A stretch of 64,000 bases of DNA from NCBI GenBank assembly GCA_963693315.1, contig OY856187.1, positions 71,280,033-71,344,032 of the forward strand. Direction: 5' to 3'. Below, one piece after another: positions 28,408 through 37,855 of this stretch. The position numbers and the translations under genes were made by a program. Every line of letters begins with the position of its first letter. The stretch's first letter is position 1. Source of the stretch: Diogma glabrata (Eukaryota; Arthropoda; Insecta; Diptera; Cylindrotomidae). The notes under the pieces were generated by a model. It was not told where the DNA came from, searched no databases, and was given only the letters and a program-made list of their open reading frames with translations.

Positions 28408-30212
28408 TTTTCACCTGCGTAGATCACGTTTTTCATCAAAAGAAAGATTTTTATTTATTTTTACCCAATTTTTTGGAAAAAAATAAAATTAATTGTTTGT
28501 ATGAAATAAAACTTTATTATTATTATAGAGAATTTTGGCATTATAAGTTTATCAAAAAAATAATGTCAAGAGTAACGCCAAAAAATGATTTCATTTATTT
28601 TTAGTCAATTTTTTGGAAAAAAATCTAGCTGTTTTTATGAAAATGAAATTGGACATGAAAATTTTTGAAGTAAATTTGAAATTTGGAAAAAGGTTTGTAT
28701 TTGGATATTGTAATAATTTTTGCAATATTTTTAGAATTTTTGCAAAAGTTTTAATTTTTGATTTTGTAAGAATTTTTGGAATATTTTTAGAATTTTGAAA
28801 AATTTTAAATTTTGACTTTATTATGATTTTTGGAATTTCTCAAACTCCAATGATATTTCAAAACTTCTTAAAATTCAAACCCTTTCCAAAATTCTAAAAA
28901 TATTGCAAAAATTATAACAATAACAAAAATTAAAACTTTTTTCAACATTCCAAAAATTTTAATAAAATTAAAAATTTTAAATATTTCAAAATTCTAAAAA
29001 TATTCCGAAAATTCTTACAAAATCATAAATTGAAACTTTTTTCAAAATTCTAAAAATATATAAATTCTATTTATTTCAAAATTCTAAAATATAGCAAAAA
29101 TTAAAACTTTTTCCAAAATTCTAAAAATATTGCAAAAAAAATTGCAAAAATTGTAACATTTTTCAAAATTCCAAAAATTATAATAAAACGAAAAATCAAA
29201 AATTCTTACAAAATCAAAAATCGAAACTTTTTTCAAAATTCTAAAATAATTGTAAAAAAATCTATTTTTTACAAAATTCTAAAAATATTTCAAAGATTAT
29301 AACAAAATCAAAAATTAAAATTCTTCCGAAATTCTAAAAATTATGCAAAAATTATTACAAAATCAAAAATACAAACTTTTTTCAAAATTCCAAAAATATT
29401 TCAAAAACTATAACAAATTCAAAAATTTCCATGTACAATTTTATTCTTTTGAATTACATTTACGTCATAAAAACAGCAAAATTATTTTCCCAAAAAATTG
29501 GCTAACAAATTAATGAAATCATTTTTTGACATACAATTTTTGACAAACTTATAATGCCATAATTCTCTATAATAATAATAAAATTTCATGTCATACAAAT
29601 AATTAGTTTTGTTTTTCCAAAAAGGGAAAAAAATAAATAAAATCTTTCTTAACATTTTTTTGACAAAATTATAATGCCACAATTCTCAATAATAATAATA
29701 AAATAAAATTTCATGTCATATAAATAATTAATTTTATTTTTTCCGAAAAATTGAGTAAAAAAAATAAATCAAAATCTTTATTTTGACACACTTGACAAGG
29801 TTTTTTTGACAAACTTATAATGCCATAATTCCCAATAATACTAATAAAATTTCATGTCATATAAATAATTAATTTTAATTTTTTTCCAAAAAATTGATAA
29901 AAAATAAAAATAAATAAAAATCTTTCTTTTGACACACTTGAAAACATTTTTTTGACAAGCTTATAATGCAATAATCTAGTTTTTGATCTCACATACCAAT
30001 CCCGACCATCAAGATTTCTCCAAATTCAATGTTCCTACTCGTAATCACTTAAAATGAACGTTTTTTAAGACAAAAATATGAAAATTGGCAGTTTTTGACA
30101 CACTTAATGATTTTTTTGACACACTTCCGGTACAGTTATCGAACACAGCGTCCTTTCGGACCTGTCCTTTGAGTATACCTATTTTTAGAAAAAAAATTTT
30201 TTGAAATCCCTC
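28408..30212. repeat. AT-rich dispersed repeat, left part (interrupted by LTR element)
   Basis: Two layers are seen. At 28640-29440 there is a tandem of 'CAAAATTCTAAAAATATT'-type units, inverted around about 28850. On both sides are blocks with 'AAACTTATAATGCCATAATT' and 'TTTGACACACTTGAC' (inverted at 28420-28620, direct at 29520, 29660, 29810, 29940). The right end (29990-30212) matches 52610-52830: 'ACCAATCCCGACCATCAAGA', then 'AAAATGAACGTTTTTTAAG'. The unit continues after the LTR element at 37852. Confidence 0.8.
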
Positions 30213-30623
30213 TGTAGTAGGTTTAAATAATAAACAATAAAAACTTTTTTAAAGAATATAAATTTTATTTATTCATAATTTTTTAATCTTTCTTCTTATA
30301 ACGTCCGAAATTAACTGCCATTCTCTCTTCAAAACTAAATTAATTTTAACATATTTTGGAATTTCCAACATCTGGAAATATTATTTTATTTCACAAAGGA
30401 AATGTTGGAAATTCCCTAAAACAAAACAATTTCTTGTAACATTGGCATCTGTTATATTATCACCTTTTTGCTTTATTGTTTTATGGTATTAAAAAGGTTT
30501 AAATTTTGTATTTTTCTTATTTAACGTAAGTATTTTTCTTATATAACGTAACTTATATATAATATAAGTTATAATATAACAGACGCCAGTTAACAAGACG
30601 CCAGAAAATGCATGTATACTACA
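30213..30623 (-). repeat. 3' LTR (411 bp)
   Basis: Starts TGTAGTA and ends TACTACA in plus orientation, so the ends form short inverted repeats. It holds a perfect 14-bp inverted repeat (GGAATTTCCAACAT at 30358-30371 with its complement at 30402-30415). On the element strand an AATAAAG polyadenylation-type signal is present. Compared with the other LTR it carries an extra segment of about 55 bp (in place of 6 bp) near 30517-30571 that includes two 'TTAACGTAA'-like or 'TATAACGTAA'-like strings and a short ACTTATAT palindrome. Confidence 0.95.
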
Positions 30624-30638
30624 TTTCCTTTCCCGCCC
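30624..30638 (-). promoter_or_regulatory. Polypurine tract for plus-strand priming
   Basis: On the element strand the bases just before the 3' LTR read GGGCGGGAAAGGAAA. A purine run directly next to the LTR is the expected primer site for second-strand DNA synthesis. Confidence 0.85.
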
Positions 30639-31154
30639 AATAAGGTCAGACACCGGATGACCGAAATAATTAAAATAATTAAATATATAGTTTTGCAAGC
30701 AAATTACATTTTCTATTAAATTGCATTTTTTTTCTACTTCACAATAACTAAATAACTTAAACTACAATAAGGAAAGGCAAAGAAAATAAAAGTTTGGATA
30801 TAAAGTAAACAAAAATTGTAATGCTAAATTTCGATTTATACTTAACTAATGACAGTATAATTTTATATTTTAGAGACTATCTTTATATTATTAATATATT
30901 TGTTTTTTTTTTTTTTTTTTTTTTTCATTTTTTTTTTATTTATTTGTTTTTAACTATATTCTATAGATATTTAATTTTTATATTTCAAACAATGTGTAAA
31001 ATTTTTATAATAATTCTAAAATATTTGGTAATCGGAATAAAAGTTTTCAATATTGCCATGTAATTTATTTATTATATTTTGTATATTAATATTTTTTTGT
31101 TTGTTTTATCGTTGTTTATATTTATATGAATACATATATCTATTGCTAGTAATT

Positions 31155-34100
31155 TTATAACTTATGTGGTGTTTCTTTACCATAATTTGCTTCGGATTTT
31201 ATTAATTTATTATTATGAACTTTGACTGACTTATTTTCTTTTTTAATTATTGTGACCGTATCCGATATAACTTTTTCAACTCTATATGGACCTAAGTATG
31301 GAAATGCAAATTTGTTTTCTTTATTTTCATTAATTAGTAAAACTAAATCGTTTTTAGACAATTTTAACGGGTTTGTGTTCTTATCAAAATGTTTTTTATT
31401 GTGTTCTTTCAGTCTCTGTACTGATTCCTTAGCGAGTTGTCGAGTGTTGCGTAATTGTATTTGTAATTCTCGTTTATAGGAATCATAATTGTATGATGGT
31501 CGATTGCGTGTGATGGATGTAGGAATTTCAATTTCGTAGCCTAATATTAAATCATGTGGTGAATATCCGGTTGAAGAGTTGACTGAATTGTTGAATGAAA
31601 ATGTTGCATATGGGAAATATTTATGCCAACTATTTGGCTCTTTTTCTGTGAACACTCTTAAGTATTGCCCCAGGGTTTTATGGTACCTTTCTACTGCGTT
31701 ACTCTGTGGATGGTATGGTGTAGTAAGGATTTTTTTTACCTTAAAGATATTTAAAATTTCCTGATAGAGTTCAGAGATAAAAGCGCTACCATTATCTGAA
31801 ACTATTGTTGTCGGTATGTTAAATTTTAAAAATATATTTTCTACTAATGACTTGGCTGCAGTTAAAGCCGTACAATCAAAAGTTGGAATTGCTATCACAT
31901 ATTTCGTCAAATCGCATGAGCTTGTAAATATATATTTATGTCCTTCAGATGATGGTGGAAAAATGGGCCCAACAAAATCGATGTATATTTTATCAAATGG
32001 TTTTGTCGCAGTGGATGTAATTTGCATAGGCATTTTGGTATGTTTTTGAATTTTGGATTTCTCACAAAGTGAACAGTTTTTTACATATTTTTTAATATCT
32101 CTTTTTATTCCTGGCCAGCTGTAAAATCTTTTGATATTGTTTTGCATTCTTGTTGCGCCTACGTGCCCGCCTAAAAGTGTTTTATGGTAATTATCCATTA
32201 CGTTTTGAATGTCTTCAATGTTTATTAATTCGATTACTTTACATAAAAATATCGTTGTATTTATATTACTATTTTTAAAAGTCTCTCTATAGTTTCTTTT
32301 AAATTCAAAATAGTCAACGGCATTTTGGAAATCTGTGTTAACTGCAATTCTTTCAAACATCGCTTGTTCAGAAAACTCTAAAATTTGTTTTATAACTAGT
32401 TTTACTAATTCTGTGTCATCGTTGGTTTGTAGTTTATCTGGAACAATGAATATACTGTGATCTTTGTTGACGTTATACATTTGATATTTAATTAATGGTG
32501 TTTCAAATCCAAGTTTCTTCTTCCACTTGTCTTCTAGCTTTCTTCTCATTTCGCAATTTTCTTTACTAAATAGATGGAAAACATGATCAAAGTTCATTTT
32601 ATTTATCAGCATATTGTTGTTTTCTGTGATAACGTAGGACTTATTCTCGATTCCATTTCCAGTTGACTCTTCGTTGGTAAAACAATTTCTTGACTCTTCC
32701 AAAATTTTAGTTTCTTTTGCTCTGCTTCGTGTGACGATGTTTACAATATTGGTTTCTACAGAATCGTTTAAAAACTCGTTTATGTATTTCGGTTTGAAAC
32801 TGTGCATGTTATAGTCAACCGTTTCCACCTTTAAATTGTTTTTATAATTAATTCTAGATAAAAAATCAGCGACTTGATTTTGTTTGCCTGGTACATGTAG
32901 TATTTTAAAATCGTATTCCGATAGCGTTAGTTTCCATCTAAGCAATCTGCTACTTAATTTGTTTTGTTTAAATAAAGAAGTTAATGGCTTATGATCTGTT
33001 ATAACAACAAACTGTCTACCATATAGATAATACCTGAATTGTTCTATTGCCATGACAATACTTAAAAGTTCTTTATGGATTGTTGCGTAATTTATTTGCG
33101 CTTGGCCCAGTGTTTTAGAAAAATATTGAATAGGTTTGTCATGTGGAAGAATACCTTGACTTAAAACGGCACCCACTGCGTATTGAGACGCATCTGTGGT
33201 AACATAAAATGTTTCTTTAAAATTCGGAAATACTAAAATAGGAGCTGTGGTAAGTGCATTTTTTAGTTGTTGTAGTGATTCTTGACAACTCTGATTCCAA
33301 ACAAACGGATTATCTTTTTTACATAGGCTAAAAAGTGGTTTCGCCAATTTGGAGTAGTTTTCAACATATTTTCTATAATAGTTGCACATTCCTAAAAACC
33401 TTTGTACTTCAACTACAGATTTAGGCGTTTCTAATGATAAAATACATGCAACCTTTGATGGATCAACTTTAATACCTTCCTTATTGATAATGTGACCTAG
33501 ATACTTCACTTCTTGGCATAAAAATTTGGTTTTTTCTACTTTTAACTTTAAATTAAACGCTCTCAACCTTTCTAAAATGTTTTCCAAATTTATTCTATGT
33601 TCAGTCAGATTGTCATTGTACGAAATTATGTCATCCATATAAACCATGTTATTTTTATGCAAAAGTTCGTTTAAAATAAAATTTATTGTTTTTTGCCAGG
33701 TTATGGGACTGCCTTTTAAACCAAATGGCATTCTTTTGAATTGAAGTTTTCTTGTTTTCGTCTGAAAACTTGTTAATTCCTTATCTTCTTCTGCCATTGG
33801 TATTTGATGGAAAGCAGCGTGCAAGTCTAGTGTGGAGAAATACTTTGCACCATTCATCTTTGAAATTTCCTCTTCCAAGTCTGGCATTGGAAATGATTGA
33901 GTTTCTGAAACTTCGTTAAGTCGTCTGAAATCAACAACAAGTCTAAACTGTTTTTCGCCTTGTTCGTTTTCTTTTTTGGGGACTAGAATGACAGGTGAGT
34001 TCCAGTTTGATGTACTTGGTTCTACAAGATCGTCTTCAATTAGTTTGTCTATGTGATGATCAACTACCTCTTTCTGACTTTGAGGAATTTTATACTGTGG

Positions 34101-34835
34101 AATGAAAATAGGCCGTGTTCCTGGTTTTAGGGGAATATGGTGTTCCATAGCATTGGTGTAGGTTGTTTTATCGCCATCTATGTGAAAAACATCGCAATAT
34201 TGTTCTACTAGGCAATTGATCACTTGCTTTTCTTCCTCGTTGCAGTGATTTGTTTGTAAATTTTCTTTTAGATACTTTATTCGGAAGTTTCGATTTTCGT
34301 TTATGCAAAATTTTGTACTGTATACCAAATAGCTATTTAAATCTTCAAGTTTGGGTTGTATGTGTTCTTTACTAATTTTAATAGGTGTATTATTTTCATT
34401 TGTTATAGCTATGTTTAATAACCCATTTTTTCCTACGACTAAGCCTTCAAGGAGAAATACGTTTGCTAATATTTCTTGTTCATTACAAAGTAACACTTTA
34501 TTATCTCTTGAATGTATTTTAAAAATGCTTATAGATTTTGGTGGTAGTAAATATTCATCTGAATTTTGCACAGCTAACATATTTATCTTTTTTGGGATAT
34601 TATGGTTATTTATTTCTACTTTCTTCACAGGAATGACATCATAGTTCGAATTTACTTCTAAACGAGAAGTGCAAGGATCATTTACTGTGGCATTTGTCGA
34701 AATTTTTGCTGCATCAATTTTATAATAGTTTTTATTTTTAACTTTTTTCTTGGCCTTTTTTTCAATCAAAATCTTTTGTTCATTGTAATTTTTATCTGAA
34801 AGTTCATGTTTTTCTTTTGTAACTGAACAAATTTC
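31155..34835 (-). CDS. pol: Pol: reverse transcriptase, RNase H, integrase
   Basis: This copies element RNA into DNA and integrates it. Residues are counted from the codon after the upstream TAG (1,226 aa). RT begins around 238 (PGTRPIF) and has FRLVVDFRRLN, LDLHAAFHQIP, MPFGLKGSP and the catalytic YMDD at 399-402. RNase H follows with TTDAS near 546, HKELLSIV, TDHKPLTSLF and ADFLSR. Integrase has the H/H/C/C zinc module (His 884 and 891, Cys 921 and 924), then catalytic Asp 953 (in YIDFVGP), Asp 1014 (in VSDNG) and Glu 1049 (in NAVERYH), spaced 35 as in DD35E. A GPY module (LGPYRV, 1181-1186) sits near the C-terminus. It is in the same frame as protease, separated only by TAG (34836-34838), and has no ATG at its start, so it must be made as a fusion or is cut off by the stop. 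All catalytic residues look intact. Confidence 0.95.
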   Translation of the reverse strand, partial: EICSVTKEKHELSDKNYNEQKILIEKKAKKKVKNKNYYKIDAAKISTNATVNDPCTSRLEVNSNYDVIPVKKVEINNHNIPKKINMLAVQNSDEYLLPPKSISIFKIHSRDNKVLLCNEQEILANVFLLEGLVVGKNGLLNIAITNENNTPIKISKEHIQPKLEDLNSYLVYSTKFCINENRNFRIKYLKENLQTNHCNEEEKQVINCLVEQYCDVFHIDGDKTTYTNAMEHHIPLKPGTRPIFIPQYKIPQSQKEVVDHHIDKLIEDDLVEPSTSNWNSPVILVPKKENEQGEKQFRLVVDFRRLNEVSETQSFPMPDLEEEISKMNGAKYFSTLDLHAAFHQIPMAEEDKELTSFQTKTRKLQFKRMPFGLKGSPITWQKTINFILNELLHKNNMVYMDDIISYNDNLTEHRINLENILERLRAFNLKLKVEKTKFLCQEVKYLGHIINKEGIKVDPSKVACILSLETPKSVVEVQRFLGMCNYYRKYVENYSKLAKPLFSLCKKDNPFVWNQSCQESLQQLKNALTTAPILVFPNFKETFYVTTDASQYAVGAVLSQGILPHDKPIQYFSKTLGQAQINYATIHKELLSIVMAIEQFRYYLYGRQFVVITDHKPLTSLFKQNKLSSRLLRWKLTLSEYDFKILHVPGKQNQVADFLSRINYKNNLKVETVDYNMHSFKPKYINEFLNDSVETNIVNIVTRSRAKETKILEESRNCFTNEESTGNGIENKSYVITENNNMLINKMNFDHVFHLFSKENCEMRRKLEDKWKKKLGFETPLIKYQMYNVNKDHSIFIVPDKLQTNDDTELVKLVIKQILEFSEQAMFERIAVNTDFQNAVDYFEFKRNYRETFKNSNINTTIFLCKVIELINIEDIQNVMDNYHKTLLGGHVGATRMQNNIKRFYSWPGIKRDIKKYVKNCSLCEKSKIQKHTKMPMQITSTATKPFDKIYIDFVGPIFPPSSEGHKYIFTSSCDLTKYVIAIPTFDCTALTAAKSLVENIFLKFNIPTTIVSDNGSAFISELYQEILNIFKVKKILTTPYHPQSNAVERYHKTLGQYLRVFTEKEPNSWHKYFPYATFSFNNSVNSSTGYSPHDLILGYEIEIPTSITRNRPSYNYDSYKRELQIQLRNTRQLAKESVQRLKEHNKKHFDKNTNPLKLSKNDLVLLINENKENKFAFPYLGPYRVEKVISDTVTIIKKENKSVKVHNNKLIKSEANYGKETPHKL

Positions 34836-35612
34836 CTACATATAACCAGATTCACTATTTATAATATTTTTAATTGAACATACTTCTGGTTCCTTCGGCA
34901 TACAACCGGATTCACTCTTAATAATAGTTTCAATTGGACGTACTTCAAGTCCCTTCGGTTTATAACCGGCTTCACTTTTAATAATAATTTCATTTGGACG
35001 TACTTCTGGTCCCTTCGATTTACAACCGGATTCACTCTTAACAATAGTTTCAATTGGACGTACTTCAAATCCCTTCGGCTTGCAACCGGATTCACTTTTA
35101 AATAAATTATATTTTTGAGGTATATGTAATTCTATGTGATTGTTTATTAAATTTATCTTTCCTCCAAATTTTTGCAAAAAATCTAAACCAAGTATGCCAT
35201 CTCCATTCAATTTCACGGTGTTGTCTACGATTTGCATATTATGTTGTAAATTATGTTGGCCAAATTCAAATACACCCTCCGTTAAACCTAATGAATAAAT
35301 TTGGAATTCTTCACCGTTTATTCCAGAAAAAACGCAGCTCAATTCTGGATAATACGGTGTTCCTTCTTTTAAAACATTCCCCAAAAGAATACTTATATTA
35401 GCCCCAGTGTCTAAAATCATAGTTACAGGTCTACTAGCAATTGACAACTTTACATTAATTTTTAATTCATTATTATTTATAAATATTTCCTTTTCTAAAA
35501 CTAAATTCGGTATGAAACTATTCTGATAATTTGTTTCATGTTTTATTGTGAGACACTGTATGCTTATACATTTTGGTTGGACAGGTGGAATGGTGTGCCT
35601 ACTACATTCCAC
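34836..35612 (-). CDS. pro: Aspartic protease (pro) with 20-residue repeats
   Basis: This is the retroviral-type aspartic protease that cuts Gag and Pol. The active-site triplet DTG is at residues 68-70 (ILDTGANISIL), and DGILGLDFL follows at about 137-145. The frame opens with GTG at 35612 but has no good ATG. It lies in the -1 frame relative to gag and begins just after the gag stop, so it is most likely reached by frameshifting (see 35584-35627). The C-terminal third consists of four 20-residue repeats (pattern KSESGCKPKG-EVRPIET-I) encoded by 60-bp units. A decayed fifth unit ends in TAG at 34836-34838, in frame with RT. Confidence 0.92.
   Translation of the reverse strand: MECSRHTIPPVQPKCISIQCLTIKHETNYQNSFIPNLVLEKEIFINNNELKINVKLSIASRPVTMILDTGANISILLGNVLKEGTPYYPELSCVFSGINGEEFQIYSLGLTEGVFEFGQHNLQHNMQIVDNTVKLNGDGILGLDFLQKFGGKINLINNHIELHIPQKYNLFKSESGCKPKGFEVRPIETIVKSESGCKSKGPEVRPNEIIIKSEAGYKPKGLEVRPIETIIKSESGCMPKEPEVCSIKNIINSESGYM
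34853..35098 (-). repeat. 60-bp coding minisatellite at protease-RT junction
   Basis: Four and a partial fifth 60-bp units lie in frame, each encoding about 20 residues with a conserved SESGC and EVRP core. Units differ at scattered bases but keep length and frame. They form a charged, probably flexible linker between protease and RT. Copy number may vary between elements. Confidence 0.9.
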
Positions 35613-35627
35613 CGACCTTAGTTTAAA
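35584..35627 (-). promoter_or_regulatory. Predicted -1 ribosomal frameshift signal at gag-pro junction
   Basis: The last gag codons read GAT TTA AAC TAA. They contain the heptamer T TTA AAC in the zero frame (35627-35621), a canonical X-XXY-YYZ slippery site. After a 7-nt spacer (35620-35614) comes a perfect 9-bp stem, GGTGGAATG (35613-35605) with CATTCCACC (35592-35584), closing a 12-nt loop. A -1 slip enters the protease frame directly. The arrangement matches known -1 frameshift elements; activity is inferred. Confidence 0.85.
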
Positions 35628-36898
35628 TCTTGACTGTTAAATTGTGGTGAGATTGCTTCTTGTGGGTTGACTGGGTGTGTTTGTTCTGAATTTAAATTGT
35701 AAGTATAGTTGTTGTTGCTTTGTTGATTATAGTTTAGGGGATCGTAATGTTGTTGATTGTAATTTTGTGGACTTGAAAAAACAATATTGGTGTGATTCCT
35801 GTTTGGATTAAAATTTAATTGTCTGTTTTGCTGCAGGTCTGGCCTTGGTTGATTATAATGGAAATTATTCTTATAATTAAAATCTGTTTGTTGTTTATTC
35901 ATATCTCTATGGTTTAATAAGCTGCTATTGTAAATAGGATTGCTGAATTTTATTACAGAATTATTTCCTCTGAAATTGTTATTTCGGGTTAAGCCTCTAC
36001 ATTGAGGTGCAATGTGACCTTTTTTATTACAATTACAGCATGTGGGCGGGTGGTTTGAATTAATTGTTTGGAATTTTTGCGTAGTACATTCAAATTCGAA
36101 ATGTCCTTTTTTTCTACACGTAGAACACGTTAGCAATGAAGAGGATCTAAGCCATTGTTCTTTTTCATCGATATACGAAATACATTCGTTAAGAGTTTGC
36201 TTGTCACTACCCGATGCAAATCTTTGTAGTTCTTCGTTTAGCAAACTTTGTTCAAATTTGATCAAGGCTTGTTTTTCGTTTTGGTTTTGTAGTGCTTGTC
36301 GTATTAGTTTTTCAGCATCTATTATGTGTGGACTGTTATTTAAATCTTCTAATAGTTTTTTTAATCTGATCCCATAATCCCTAACTGTTTCTTTATGTGA
36401 TTGCTTTGCACTCAACAACGCTTCCTGGGCTACAGCAAATGAAATTCTTGGTCTATTTGTGATTTTAAGAGCTTGTTTTAGTTTGTCCCACGTGTTGTAA
36501 TTTTCCAATGATTCTATATGATCTCCAACGTTGTTTGATAGTCTTGCTTTAATAATGTCTAATAAGGTCGATTTTAAGTTATCAGGAATTAATTTAGAGT
36601 ATAGGTCACAGTTATTTATAAAGCTTTCTAGATCTTTTCTGTCTCCTGAATATTCTTTAATCCCATTTAAAATATCTAAAACACCTATTTCAGTCATTTT
36701 AGGTATTGTTTTGGTTTGAATTTGAAATAAATTTTGAAATTGGGGTGTACTATCAGAGCCTAACTTTAACACAATTTTATTTGGTTTATTTTTTGACCTA
36801 GTATAATAATTGAATTTTAGAGCACTTTCTTTCTTTTTAGGATTAGATTCTGTTATCAATAATTTGTGTTTATTTTTTAAAGTATTTTTATCCCTCAT
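35618..36898 (-). CDS. gag: Gag with two CCHC zinc knuckles
   Basis: Structural protein (426 aa) that packages element RNA into virus-like particles. The ATG at 36898 is the first in frame after an upstream in-frame TAA. The N-terminal 70 residues are basic. The middle (about 72-250) is a capsid-like helical region. Two nucleocapsid zinc knuckles follow: C258-C261-H266-C271 and C287-C290-H295-C300, both CX2CX4HX4C. The last 120 residues are Asn/Gln-rich and low in complexity. The stop TAA (35620-35618) abuts the slippery heptamer, linking Gag to protease by a predicted frameshift. Confidence 0.93.
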   Translation of the reverse strand: MRDKNTLKNKHKLLITESNPKKKESALKFNYYTRSKNKPNKIVLKLGSDSTPQFQNLFQIQTKTIPKMTEIGVLDILNGIKEYSGDRKDLESFINNCDLYSKLIPDNLKSTLLDIIKARLSNNVGDHIESLENYNTWDKLKQALKITNRPRISFAVAQEALLSAKQSHKETVRDYGIRLKKLLEDLNNSPHIIDAEKLIRQALQNQNEKQALIKFEQSLLNEELQRFASGSDKQTLNECISYIDEKEQWLRSSSLLTCSTCRKKGHFEFECTTQKFQTINSNHPPTCCNCNKKGHIAPQCRGLTRNNNFRGNNSVIKFSNPIYNSSLLNHRDMNKQQTDFNYKNNFHYNQPRPDLQQNRQLNFNPNRNHTNIVFSSPQNYNQQHYDPLNYNQQSNNNYTYNLNSEQTHPVNPQEAISPQFNSQDLN

Positions 36899-37471
36899 TT
36901 GGTCTTACAAATATATATTTCTTTTAACTATAATCTTATAAATCTTAAACAAATTTAAAATATGAATGACAATAATGACATTATTCCGACTTACCATTAA
37001 TTAATTGCTCCTGAATAAACTGCTTTTGATGAATTCGAACCACTCCATTTATTTAATCTAACCAACCGCTCTAACTGCCTAAATCGTATTGCTTTTAGTT
37101 GTTAATTTTTTTGTAATATTTTGCTAATCATTTTGTCATATAATTATAGTTTTGTTTTTTTTTTCTTATTTATAAACTTGAACATTGTTCTTTAATGTTG
37201 TCAAGAAAAGTTTTATCCACTGGTTTTTGAACGTATAAACAGAAATTTGCAACACAAAATTTGAATTTCTTTTTTTAACATTTTAAATATAGTAAACAAC
37301 ATTTATATATTAAACCACTTTAAGGGATTTCTTTTGTAATTTTGTTTTTCTGAGATTTACTTTATATATAATTTAACTCACAATATGTTAGGTTTTTACT
37401 TTTCTAATCACAGTTTTTTTCACTATAAATTTAGTAGTTTATTACAAATAATTTTCACTGCGTTTTTGTCT

Positions 37472-37488
37472 GTTTGTCCTCAGCGCCA
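37472..37488 (-). promoter_or_regulatory. Primer-binding site
   Basis: One base after the 5' LTR, the element strand reads TGGCGCTGAGGAC. The TGG start complements the CCA end of a tRNA. The tRNA identity cannot be set by eye; matching the next bases to the host tRNA set would decide it. Confidence 0.75.
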
Positions 37489-37489
37489 C

Positions 37490-37851
37490 TGTAGTAGGTT
37501 TAAATAATAAACAATAAAAACTTTTTTAAAGAATATAAATTTTATTTATTCATAATTTTTTAATCTTTCTTCTTATAACGTCCGAAATTAACTGCCATTC
37601 TCTCTTCAAAACTAAATTAATTTTAACATATTTTGGAATTTCCAACATCTGGAAATATTATTTTATTTCATAAAGGAAATGTTGGAAATTCCCTAAAACA
37701 AAACAATTTCTTGTAACATTGGCATCTGTTATATTATCACCTTTTTGCTTTATTGTTTTATGGTATTAAAAAGGTTTAAATTTTGTATTTTTAGTTTGAT
37801 AATATAACAGACGCCAGTTAACAAGACGCCAGAAAATGCATGTATACTACA
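37490..37851 (-). repeat. 5' LTR (362 bp)
   Basis: Same ends (TGTAGTA, TACTACA) and body as the 3' LTR, but 49 bp shorter: in plus orientation 'TATTTTTAGTTTGATAATAT' replaces the longer segment. One substitution was noticed (CATAAAGG against CACAAAGG). The same 14-bp hairpin arms are present. Confidence 0.95.
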
Positions 37852-37855
37852 CCTC

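Larger units (their letters stand above)
30213..37851 (-). mobile_element. Ty3/gypsy LTR retrotransposon, nearly intact
   Basis: A complete LTR retrotransposon of about 7.6 kb lies on the minus strand: 5' LTR (37490-37851), primer-binding site, gag, protease, reverse transcriptase-RNase H-integrase, polypurine tract, 3' LTR (30213-30623). It is flanked by a 4-bp target duplication CCTC (30209-30212 and 37852-37855), typical of Ty3/gypsy. The order RT-RNase H-integrase also fits Ty3/gypsy, not copia. No env-like frame lies between the pol stop (31155) and the 3' LTR. The LTRs agree at almost every aligned base (one substitution noticed), apart from a 49-bp length difference, so the insertion is recent. 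One in-frame TAG separates protease from RT. Confidence 0.95.

Noticed and set aside
30640..31154. env gene of an errantivirus-type gypsy element
   Set aside because: Only about 500 AT-rich bases lie between the pol stop and the 3' LTR, with no signal peptide, furin site or other envelope feature. The element is env-less.
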